Source of the DNA: Planctomycetota bacterium
GTDB lineage: Bacteria > Planctomycetota > Planctomycetia > Planctomycetales > Planctomycetaceae
Assembly: GCA_024278285.1 (NCBI GenBank)
Contig: JAJRTM010000571.1
Coordinates: 1 to 5,469 of the forward strand
DNA length: 5,469 nucleotides
Reading direction: 5' to 3'
In this document: positions 1 through 4,854 of the stretch, piece by piece
Layout of the letters: each line of letters begins with the position of its first letter
Position numbering within the stretch: the first letter of the stretch is position 1
The notes under the pieces: model-generated
What the model saw: only the letters and a program-made list of their open reading frames with translations
Told to the model about the DNA's origin: nothing
Database searches by the model: none
Position numbers and translations under genes: made by a program

Positions 1-95
1 CTTTTCAGACGTTTCGTTACATTAAACCATGTTCAAAGCTAACTTAAAGCGAATAACGCGACTTCGGAAATAATAAATCAACAAGCCCGTTATGA

Positions 96-153
96 CCCTG
101 GTAACTTTCAAGTACCAATTGGTTGCCGATCTGTAACAGCAGAGTTACCAGGG
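96..153. repeat. 11-bp inverted repeat (long-loop hairpin)
   Basis: ccctggtaact (96-106) is perfectly complementary to agttaccaggg (143-153), with 36 bases between the arms. Its right arm shares bases 151-153 with the next hairpin (151-166), so the two cannot form fully at the same time. The role is unknown; it could be a leader-RNA structure or a protein-binding site. Confidence 0.5.
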
Positions 154-166
154 GGTTAACACCCCC
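151..166 (+). repeat. GC-rich hairpin gggggt-taac-accccc
   Basis: Six perfect base pairs close a four-base loop. No T-tract follows (next bases ggctcgcc), so it is not a canonical intrinsic terminator. It lies about 105 bases before the peroxiredoxin start codon and competes with the longer stem at 96-153 for bases 151-153. Confidence 0.5.
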
Positions 167-180
167 GGCTCGCCTGAAAA

Positions 181-222
181 TATCCTGCCACTTTTGCGCA
201 GTATTTCATTAATAAGATGCTA
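181..222 (+). repeat. Dispersed 42-nt repeat, copy 1
   Basis: Bases 181-222 match 1420-1461 at 38 of 42 positions. The first 30 bases match the reverse complement of 4867-4896 at 25 of 30. The core starts tatcctgcc and ends tatttcatt. Read on the minus strand each copy begins ATG-AAA-T and encodes Met-Lys then, at residues 8-10, Ala-Gly-Tyr; here the frame stops after 17 codons. This copy lies just upstream of the peroxiredoxin and contains the in-frame ATG at 217 that would falsely extend that protein. Confidence 0.75.
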
Positions 223-259
223 AGTGATTTTTACTATTACCCTTTCAATAACAAGAAGT

Positions 260-263
260 GGAG
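260..263 (+). promoter_or_regulatory. Ribosome binding site deciding the Bcp start
   Basis: GGAG at 260-263 lies seven bases before ATG 271. The in-frame ATG at 217 has no Shine-Dalgarno sequence, lies in a dispersed repeat and would add 18 residues that do not resemble the family. Confidence 0.8.
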
Positions 264-270
264 AATTGCA

Positions 271-759
271 ATGTCCGATAAAGTAACGCTGAAAGTGGGC
301 GACAAAGCCCCTGCTTTTTATCTTCCTGCTGTCCCTGAGGGCAAGCAAATTCGGCTGAGTCATTTCAAAGGCGAGAAGAATGTCGTGCTTTACTTCTACC
401 CCCGTGATAATACTCCCGGTTGTACTACCGAAGCCTGCGATTTTCGTGATAACCTCGCCCGGTTTAACAAGGCAGATACGATTGTCCTGGGCATCAGTCC
501 CGATTCTGTTGCATCGCACGAAAAGTTTATCACCAAGTTTGAACTCCCTTTCACACTTTTGTCGGATGAAGATCATCAAGTCGCAGAAAAATATGGCGTC
601 TGGGTAGAAAAGAACAACTACGGCAAGAAAAAAATGGGAATTCAGCGGGCAACATTTCTGATCGATAAAAGTGGAAAACTGGCAGCCATCTGGCCCAGGG
701 TTTCTGTTAAAGAGCATGTTGAAGCAGTCGCAGCCAAATTAGCAGAACTTGATGATTAA
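271..759 (+). CDS. bcp: Bcp/PrxQ-type thiol peroxidase (peroxiredoxin)
   Basis: The 162-residue product is a full-length thioredoxin-fold peroxiredoxin of the Bcp/PrxQ class, which reduces hydrogen peroxide and organic hydroperoxides in the cytoplasm using thioredoxin. The sequence shows the N-terminal VGDKAPAF strand (9-16), the active-site segment [16 protein letters not shown] (43-58) with peroxidatic Cys51 and candidate resolving Cys56 in the C-x4-C spacing of atypical 2-Cys members, and the conserved Arg126 in [15 protein letters not shown] is the typical catalytic-loop signature. No signal peptide is present. The start at 271 is set by its Shine-Dalgarno and family length. It is probably transcribed alone, since 145 bases separate it from the pilin gene. 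No OxyR-like ATAG-N7-CTAT array was found upstream, so although it fits the peroxide-defence theme its regulation is unknown. Confidence 0.95.
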   Translation: MSDKVTLKVGDKAPAFYLPAVPEGKQIRLSHFKGEKNVVLYFYPRDNTPGCTTEACDFRDNLARFNKADTIVLGISPDSVASHEKFITKFELPFTLLSDEDHQVAEKYGVWVEKNNYGKKKMGIQRATFLIDKSGKLAAIWPRVSVKEHVEAVAAKLAELDD

Positions 760-894
760 ACGCATTGATCGGATTGTAGATATTTTTCTATAAATGAAAG
801 GTACAACACAGACTGCTGCGTGAAACAGACTGATTAAATTTGACAATCTCCGAGAGCAAGATAGCGTTGAGTGTAAATCTCTCCCTATCTACCC

Positions 895-898
895 GGAG
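895..898 (+). promoter_or_regulatory. Ribosome binding site deciding the GTG pilin start
   Basis: GGAG at 895-898 lies six bases before GTG 905. The overlapping ATG at 900 is out of frame and only one base from the GGAG, so GTG is the likely initiator. Confidence 0.7.
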
Positions 899-904
899 TA
901 TGCT

Positions 905-1093
905 GTGCGTTCATTTATCCCACTGCTACGATCATTCCTGAAGGACGAAAATGGCCCGACTGCCGTTGAGTATGCGGTAATGCTGGCAGCGATTTTACTG
1001 GCTGTGGTCGGGACGGTCGGAACGATTGGCTCACAAAGCAGTGGAATGTTGGAAAACAGTAACACCAAGCTCGAAGCAGTCGGCTTCAAATAA
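905..1093 (+). CDS. Flp-family type IVb pilin precursor
   Basis: A 62-residue prepilin with a GTG start. A basic leader (residues 1-17, ending KDENG) is followed by PTAVEYAVML and a hydrophobic helix to about residue 40 (AAILLAVVGTVGTIG). This is the Flp/TadV processing site: cleavage after Gly17 puts Glu at +5 and Tyr at +6 of a mature pilin of 45 residues. Flp pilins are assembled by the Tad secretion machinery into thin adhesive fibres, and the helix anchors subunits in the inner membrane before assembly. No tad, prepilin peptidase or pseudopilin genes are in the window, so this is an orphan locus that would rely on machinery encoded elsewhere. Pro at +1 instead of the common Ala or Ser is, as I recall, usual in planctomycete members. 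A TTGACA at 840-845 has no matching -10 box. Confidence 0.88.
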   Translation: MRSFIPLLRSFLKDENGPTAVEYAVMLAAILLAVVGTVGTIGSQSSGMLENSNTKLEAVGFK

Positions 1094-1122
1094 GCAAGCG
1101 AGAACCACCTGCGTTCAGTAAC

Positions 1123-1158
1123 GTATCTTCAGGCAGATACCTAACCCGGCATAGCCGG
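1123..1158 (+). repeat. Two adjacent hairpins after the pilin gene
   Basis: The first is gtatct (1123-1128) with agatac (1135-1140), six-base loop. The second is ccggc (1146-1150) with gccgg (1154-1158), three-base loop. They start 30 bases after the pilin stop codon and may stabilise the 3' end or help terminate the transcript, but no U-tract follows, so a terminator call is not justified. Confidence 0.4.
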
Positions 1159-1301
1159 AACCAAATAAGTATGACCGCAGAGGGATAAAAAAAGTTCTTC
1201 TTTCTGCACAGTGTTGCTGGAATAAGAAAATAGAGAAAAATTGTTTAACGGCAAGCCGAAGGCGACTGCGAAACGGCTCTGCTTGGTTTGAAGATGTCGA
1301 A

Positions 1302-1331
1302 CCGCGAATAAACGTGAATTTCCGCGAATTA
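1302..1331. repeat. Three 10-bp-spaced (G/A)C(G)(C/T)GAAT units
   Basis: ccgcgaat (1302-1309), acgtgaat (1312-1319) and ccgcgaat (1322-1329) recur with an exact 10-base period. The first and third units are identical and the middle one differs at two positions. A period near one helical turn would place all units on the same DNA face. I see no associated gene, and the role is unknown. Confidence 0.5.
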
Positions 1332-1419
1332 ATTTTCAGGCATCGTATCTGTTCTTTTTGCTTTGCCTCAGTATTCTCCATCGCTCGGTGGTTCACATCT
1401 TTCTTTTTCGTGGTAATAA

Positions 1420-1461
1420 TATCCTGCCACTTTTGCACAGCATTTCATTGATAAGATACTA
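1420..1461 (+). repeat. Dispersed 42-nt repeat, copy 2
   Basis: Matches copy 1 (181-222) at 38 of 42 positions, with similarity ending abruptly on both sides. On the minus strand from 1449 it reads MKCCAKVAGYY, then diverges and stops after 26 codons. It lies in the spacer before the tRNA, about 105 bases upstream of the tRNA promoter. Confidence 0.75.
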
Positions 1462-1565
1462 TTGAGGTGGTTTCAAAATCGGCGGTCAGCCTCCCTTCGT
1501 TAAATAATGGCGATCAAAAATTCGGTCGTTGCATCACGATGCCAACCTTTTGAGGGCCACATTGC

Positions 1566-1593
1566 TTGCAAATCGCCCATCATCGCGTAAAAT
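1566..1593 (+). promoter_or_regulatory. Probable sigma-70 promoter of tRNA-Lys
   Basis: TTGCAA (1566-1571) and TAAAAT (1588-1593) are separated by 16 bases, each close to the housekeeping consensus. Transcription would start near 1600, giving a leader of about 20 bases before the mature tRNA at 1620, a usual arrangement for a single tRNA gene. Confidence 0.5.
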
Positions 1594-1619
1594 GCCATGT
1601 ACGTGTCATATCAAAAAAA

Positions 1620-1692
<73 letters not shown>

Positions 1693-1716
1693 ATGTGCAT
1701 ACTTGCAGTGTGCAGT

Positions 1717-1791
1717 GAAGGGACGAAAAGACCTGGGCGTAGGGAGATCCTAGATGTGGTACTCACTACTTTGCAACTCTTTCGCCCCTTT
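1717..1791 (+). terminator. Imperfect inverted repeat between convergent tRNA and ferritin-like gene
   Basis: aagggacgaaaaga (1718-1731) pairs with tctttcgcccctt (1778-1790) apart from one bulged A and one A-C mismatch; a wobble pair at 1717/1791 extends it. The loop is large (46 bases). On the plus strand the 3' arm runs into four Ts (1789-1792). It could help end transcription between the tRNA and the oncoming ferritin-like gene, but the long loop makes this weak. Confidence 0.25.
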
Positions 1792-1829
1792 TACACGCAC
1801 ATCTCCACCGCATGCCCTTTCAGTCGGGA

Positions 1830-2243
1830 TCATCCTAAAAGCCGTAGCATAAGCTCTGCGTGACCAGCTTCGTCGGCTGCCTGGTCTTCCATCGTCATTT
1901 TAAGATCAACCAGCCCTTCCGCCTCTGCAAGTTCAGCCAGTTTGGTATAGCCGGCGACATCTGTCTGTTCCTCAGCGATGTCGTTTTGCAGCATCGTTTT
2001 CACATCCGTTGGTGGCGGAGTTAAATCGGGATTCAGCGAGGGAGTTCCGCCGAGCATGACAATTTTTGAAGCCAGATACTGAGCATGCCCCACTTCATCG
2101 GCAACTTCCGCCAAATACATCTGTCGAACAGGTTCCCATTCCGCCCCCTTGATCGAAGCTCCCTGCAACATGTATCTAAGAAAGGTAGAAACTTCCCGGT
2201 TAAGGGCATCGTTCAATTTGTTGAGTAATTCTTGACTGGCCAT
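1830..2243 (-). CDS. Non-heme ferritin-like / bacterioferritin-like protein
   Basis: The 137-residue product is an all-helical ferritin-like protein, expected to oxidise and sequester ferrous iron in the cytoplasm. All six usual di-iron ligands are visible in a four-helix order: Glu17 (helix A), Glu50 with His53 in DEVGHA (helix B), Glu91 or Glu92 (helix C), and Glu125 with His128 in DEAGHA (helix D). A proline-rich crossover loop (about 67-80, PSLNPDLTPPP) joins the two helix pairs. The residue matching the haem-ligating Met of bacterioferritin (DEMKH) is Val51, so haem binding is not expected, and the protein is about 20 residues shorter than bacterioferritin, lacking the C-terminal helix. 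The start at 2243 is set by a Shine-Dalgarno. The gene lies 163 bases downstream of the peroxidase on the same strand, beyond the 25-bp inverted repeat, and may share its transcript. A Dps-like role is an alternative. Confidence 0.85.
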   Translation of the reverse strand: MASQELLNKLNDALNREVSTFLRYMLQGASIKGAEWEPVRQMYLAEVADEVGHAQYLASKIVMLGGTPSLNPDLTPPPTDVKTMLQNDIAEEQTDVAGYTKLAELAEAEGLVDLKMTMEDQAADEAGHAELMLRLLG

Positions 2244-2252
2244 AATTATTTT

Positions 2253-2257
2253 TCCTT
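2253..2257 (-). promoter_or_regulatory. Ribosome binding site of the ferritin-like gene
   Basis: On the minus strand AAGGA (2257-2253) lies nine bases before ATG at 2243. It rules out the longer TTG-start frame from 2303, whose extra 20 codons would run into the inverted repeat. Confidence 0.8.
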
Positions 2258-2294
2258 GGTTAGTTGTGTGATAAAAAAAGGTAAAGAACCAGAT

Positions 2295-2387
2295 AAGCGG
2301 CAAGACGCTAGCCGCCGGTGACCTGTAGCACTTTCAGTTTGGGAATTTAACTCGTAAAGTTGACCGGCGGCTAGCGTCTTGCCGCTT
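2295..2387. repeat. Perfect 25-bp inverted repeat (REP/BIME-like)
   Basis: Bases 2295-2319 are the exact reverse complement of 2363-2387, with 43 bases between. Allowing one bulged base (2294), four more pairs form (2290-2293 with 2388-2391). Each arm can also fold alone: gcggc and gccgc flank a nine-base loop, so the element resembles two REP-type units in opposite orientation. It fills most of the gap between the peroxidase stop and the ferritin-like start. As minus-strand RNA it would form a long stable hairpin, followed about 12 bases later by seven Us (2279-2273), so partial termination or mRNA stabilisation is possible. I recall similar GGCGGCTAGCG...CTTGCCGCT motifs from planctomycete spacers, but could not check copy number. 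Confidence 0.85.
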
Positions 2388-2406
2388 TCTGAAAAGGTGA
2401 AATGAT

Positions 2407-3801
2407 TTACAGACAAAGCATGAAGGCAACCAGGTCGTCTTTTTCCTGTGTTGTCAGTTTCAATTTCAGGACAAGATTGAAAAATTCGACGGTGTCTGCC
2501 AACGTCAGCAAGCGACCATCATGCAAATACGGCGGCGAATCTTTAATGCCTCGCAATGGAAAGGTTTTAATCGGTCCATCGGCCGTTGCCATCCTGCCGT
2601 TAACCATTTGCGGCTTGAAAAATCGTTCCGTTTTCATGTTGTGCATCAGGTTATCGGTATAAAATGGAGCCGTATGACAAATCGAACATTTCCCCTTGCC
2701 GAAGAAAATCTTCTCGCCTCGTAATTCTGCCTCTGTCGCTTTTTCGGGGATCAACTTTCCGAAGAGATCCAGCTTCGGTGCGGGCGGGAAATCAAGAATC
2801 GCTTCAAACTCTGCCATCGCATGAACCTGGGTCGCTCGCTCCAGAACATTCACCCCCTTCTTGACTGCGATCACCGGATCGCCATCAAAATAGGCGGCTC
2901 GCTGTTCAAACTCGGTAAAATCTTCGATCGTTTTTAACGCTCGCTGCGAACCAAACAATCGTTGAATATTCACCCCCCGCAAAGAAGGGACATCAATACG
3001 GTGCCGGAACTGTTGCGGTCGGATATCCCCCACTAAATGAGTCGCCGCATTTGTGTGCCCATTAACATGACAATCAAAACAGGTTACTCCAATGTGTGGT
3101 TTCAGAGAACGACGATCACTCGTGTGATTAAACTGCTGCTGAGCAAAAGGAGTCACCAGCAACCGAACACCTTCGATCTGTTTCGGATTCAGAATTCCGT
3201 TAAACAATTCATAATAATTCTGATTCGTAATCACCTTCCCTTTTGAAACATCGCCCAAATCCAGACGGGTTGTCAGATAAATTGCGGGAGGAAATTCTGG
3301 CAAAAAATGATCCGGGATATCGTAATCGAGATCGAAGCGGGTTAAATCGCGGCCTTCCTGTTTCTTGATTTCATCAATCTGAAATTTCGGAAAAACCATC
3401 CCTCCTTCTGGATGATTCGGATGAGGTAACGGCAGAAATCCTTTGGGCCAAAGAGCTTTATTGTGAATCTCTGCGACAGACATTGTCGACAAATTCTCCC
3501 ATGTGACACCTTCGGGTAAGCGAACACGAACTCCCTTTTGAACCGCTTTGCCTCGCGACATTGTTATCTTGTGCGTCGCCTTTTTGCTCAAATCGTACCG
3601 TTCTTCAAGCAGATTCATCTGCCGCTTCATAATTCCCGGCTTCGCCTGGCTCATTCGCTGAACGGTTTCCTGGAAGCTTTCTTTGGCTACAACCGGGGCG
3701 TAACTGTTGGGCGGCGTCTCTTCCGCATTCCCCCGCATTGCTCCTGCTGCAATCAAGGCTGTCAGGCTTAATCCCAACAGCGAAATTTTCTTGTTCATCA
3801 T
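2407..3801 (-). CDS. Exported di-heme cytochrome c peroxidase-like protein
   Basis: The 464-residue product belongs to the di-heme cytochrome c peroxidase/MauG superfamily, whose typical members reduce hydrogen peroxide in the periplasm with electrons from small c-type cytochromes or cupredoxins. A Sec signal peptide covers residues 1 to about 26 (NKK, hydrophobic core, GNA before the likely cleavage site). Two covalent-haem motifs are present: CFDCH (Cys241, Cys244, His245) and CSICH (Cys372, Cys375, His376), 131 residues apart. The C-terminal signature RGIKDSPPYLHDGRLLTLADTV (417-438) is typical of the superfamily. About 215 residues precede the first haem, much more than in classic enzymes, and show no motif I recognise. 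By remembered alignment, the position of the distal Met or Tyr haem ligand is Phe441, so activity may differ from a textbook peroxidase. The gene is divergent from oxyR, behind an OxyR-type operator. Database labels such as cytochrome B6 for relatives would be misleading. Confidence 0.9.
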   Translation of the reverse strand: MMNKKISLLGLSLTALIAAGAMRGNAEETPPNSYAPVVAKESFQETVQRMSQAKPGIMKRQMNLLEERYDLSKKATHKITMSRGKAVQKGVRVRLPEGVTWENLSTMSVAEIHNKALWPKGFLPLPHPNHPEGGMVFPKFQIDEIKKQEGRDLTRFDLDYDIPDHFLPEFPPAIYLTTRLDLGDVSKGKVITNQNYYELFNGILNPKQIEGVRLLVTPFAQQQFNHTSDRRSLKPHIGVTCFDCHVNGHTNAATHLVGDIRPQQFRHRIDVPSLRGVNIQRLFGSQRALKTIEDFTEFEQRAAYFDGDPVIAVKKGVNVLERATQVHAMAEFEAILDFPPAPKLDLFGKLIPEKATEAELRGEKIFFGKGKCSICHTAPFYTDNLMHNMKTERFFKPQMVNGRMATADGPIKTFPLRGIKDSPPYLHDGRLLTLADTVEFFNLVLKLKLTTQEKDDLVAFMLCL

Positions 3802-3810
3802 AATTTTGCT

Positions 3811-3816
3811 CTCCTC
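3811..3816 (-). promoter_or_regulatory. Ribosome binding site of the di-heme peroxidase gene
   Basis: GAGGAG on the minus strand (3816-3811) lies nine bases before ATG 3801. A second ATG follows at 3798 and either could initiate. The upstream ATG at 3822 lies before the Shine-Dalgarno and is rejected. Confidence 0.8.
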
Positions 3817-3894
3817 AAACATAAATAAAGATCCTGTGCGGACTGATGTGACGAAATCTCTGCTGATTCCTGATCAGTTGTTTCCTGCTTCGTG

Positions 3895-3923
3895 TTGAAT
3901 TATACACATTGTTTAGCTATATG
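3895..3923 (+). promoter_or_regulatory. Candidate oxyR promoter
   Basis: TTGAAT (3895-3900) and TATATG (3918-3923) are 17 bases apart, each matching four of six consensus bases. Transcription would start near 3930, inside the OxyR operator, so bound OxyR should block it. The -35 box overlaps the -10 box of the divergent peroxidase promoter, so the two promoters are back to back. Confidence 0.4.
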
Positions 3924-3927
3924 TGAA
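3899..3927 (-). promoter_or_regulatory. Strong sigma-70 promoter of the di-heme peroxidase gene
   Basis: On the minus strand, -35 TTCACA (3927-3922, five of six) is followed by a 17-base spacer and a perfect -10 TATAAT (3904-3899). Transcription would start near 3892, leaving a leader of about 90 bases. The -35 box abuts the OxyR operator at 3928, the position expected for an activator that contacts RNA polymerase. Confidence 0.7.
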
Positions 3928-3964
3928 ATATTAAATATCTATAACAGCGATAGGTTCTTTCTAT
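3917..3964. promoter_or_regulatory. OxyR operator between oxyR and the peroxidase gene
   Basis: The known OxyR site is ATAG-N7-CTAT-N7-ATAG-N7-CTAT. Bases 3928-3964 read ATAT, CTAT, ATAG, CTAT at 3928, 3939, 3950 and 3961, each separated by exactly seven bases: 15 of 16 core positions match in perfect 11-bp register. A further CTAT at 3917 continues the register. The operator touches the -35 box of the peroxidase promoter and runs over the oxyR start codon (ATG 3963). This predicts activation of the peroxidase by oxidised OxyR and autorepression of oxyR. Of the four minor preferred positions (t and a within the N7 spacers of each half), two match. Binding itself is inferred. Confidence 0.82.
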
Positions 3965-4853
3965 GGAAATTCATCAGTTACAATACTTCGTCTCAGTGGC
4001 AGAGATGGGAAACTTCACACGGGCAGCCGAAAAATGCCTGGTTGCACAGCCTTCTTTATCTCAGCAGATAAAAAAGCTGGAAAAGGAACTGGGGCATCCG
4101 TTAATCGAGCGATTGAATCGTGGCATACGCCTGACCGATGCCGGGCGAATTTTCTACGACAAGGCGTGCCATATTCTCGATTCTGTAGAAGAAGCGAAGC
4201 GGGAAATCACCGATGAACGGGACGAAAACGCCGGGCGGATTACCGTGGGGGCAATCCCGACGATCGCACCGTACCTGCTGCCAGTCGTGTTGAAAAAGTT
4301 TTCAACACGGTTTCCGAAAGCAGAAGTTGTTCTTCGCGAAAACTTTACGGAGTTCACCATTAAGGGGTGTCTCGAAGGAGACCTTGATCTCGGCATACTG
4401 GCGCTCCCGATCGAGCAAGACCACCTTGTCGTGACGCCGCTATTCACCGAAGAATTACTTTTGGCGATGAATGCAAAACATCCCTTCGCAAAAAAGAAAC
4501 GCATCACCATGAAAGATGTTTCCGAAGAACCTTTTATCCTCTTGAATGAAACCCACTGCCTGGGTGAGCAGGTTCTCAGCTTTTGCAAACAACGCGATTG
4601 CCTGCCCCGTGTTGCCTGTGAAAGTTCGCAGTTACTGACCGCACAGGAAATGGTCGCCCTCAATCATGGAGTTTCCCTTATTCCAGAAATGGCAGCATCG
4701 GTTGATTCTTCAAAAAAGAGAATTTACCGTTCCCTCTCCGGCGTTAAACCAACACGAACCATCGCAATGGCCTGGCACAAACATCGCCACCAAAGCCAGT
4801 TGGTGAAAAATTTTATCGAAGAATTACAGAGCTACGCATTACAATTCGTCTGA
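3963..4853 (+). CDS. oxyR: OxyR, hydrogen-peroxide-sensing LysR-family regulator
   Basis: The 296-residue LysR-type regulator has an N-terminal winged helix-turn-helix (about 1-60; FTRAAEKCLVAQPSLSQQIK at 18-37), a linker helix, and a two-lobed sensor domain (about 90-296). It aligns with E. coli OxyR almost without gaps: IPTIAPYLLP starts at 98 with Thr100 conserved, and THCLGEQVLSFC places the redox pair at Cys199 and Cys208, the same numbers and C-x8-C spacing as in E. coli, where peroxide drives a disulfide between them. His198, next to the sensing Cys, is kept; Arg201 of E. coli is Gly here. Extra cysteines lie at 213 and 219. Length is slightly under the 305 of E. coli. The start codon lies within the OxyR operator; only a weak AGG (3952-3954) precedes it, suggesting low expression. 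The divergent di-heme peroxidase gene is the likely direct target. Confidence 0.95.
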   Translation: MEIHQLQYFVSVAEMGNFTRAAEKCLVAQPSLSQQIKKLEKELGHPLIERLNRGIRLTDAGRIFYDKACHILDSVEEAKREITDERDENAGRITVGAIPTIAPYLLPVVLKKFSTRFPKAEVVLRENFTEFTIKGCLEGDLDLGILALPIEQDHLVVTPLFTEELLLAMNAKHPFAKKKRITMKDVSEEPFILLNETHCLGEQVLSFCKQRDCLPRVACESSQLLTAQEMVALNHGVSLIPEMAASVDSSKKRIYRSLSGVKPTRTIAMAWHKHRHQSQLVKNFIEELQSYALQFV

Positions 4854-4854
4854 T

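Larger units (their letters stand above)
1..180. other. Gene-free left edge with overlapping hairpins
   Basis: No convincing coding frame enters from the left edge and none starts here. The stretch is AT-rich up to about 90. It then holds an 11-bp perfect inverted repeat (96-106 with 143-153), a 10-bp palindrome accaattggt at 114-123, and a GC-rich hairpin at 151-166. It most likely serves as the untranslated or promoter region of the peroxiredoxin gene, or as the tail of a gene beyond the window. No convincing sigma-70 promoter was found; the best pair (TTAATA 209-214, TACTAT 232-237) matches consensus at only four of six bases in each box. Confidence 0.5.
1094..1619. other. Gene-free spacer between pilin gene and tRNA
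   Basis: About 525 bases with no supported gene. It holds two small hairpins just after the pilin stop (1123-1158), an A-rich run near 1188-1194, a 10-bp-periodic motif (1302-1331), the second copy of the 42-nt dispersed repeat (1420-1461), and the tRNA promoter (1566-1593). A 107-codon minus-strand open frame (1115-1438) starts inside the repeat copy and crosses the periodic motif; it has no recognisable domain and is probably spurious. Confidence 0.6.

Noticed and set aside
217..270. Longer N-terminus for the Bcp protein from ATG 217
   Set aside because: The ATG lies inside the dispersed repeat, has no Shine-Dalgarno, and adds 18 residues foreign to the family; ATG 271 has GGAG at ideal spacing.
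220..717. 165-codon minus-strand frame opposite bcp
   Set aside because: It is antisense to a clear peroxiredoxin gene and has no recognisable family.
840..878. TTGACA at 840-845 as a pilin promoter
   Set aside because: The -35 box is perfect, but no -10-like hexamer lies 16-18 bases downstream; the best AT-rich candidate is about 27 bases away.
1115..1438. 107-codon minus-strand open frame in the spacer
   Set aside because: It begins in repeat copy 2, crosses the 10-bp periodic motif, has a mixed composition with no domain, and no convincing ribosome binding site.
2244..2303. TTG-start extension of the ferritin-like protein
   Set aside because: It would translate into the inverted-repeat arm and ignore the AAGGA placed nine bases before ATG 2243.
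3906..3909. Sixth OxyR tetramer continuing the 11-bp register
   Set aside because: acat matches ATAG at only two of four positions, no better than chance.
4154..4663. 169-codon minus-strand frame within oxyR
   Set aside because: It is a shadow of the well-supported oxyR gene, with low-complexity Ser/Arg-rich translation and no domain.
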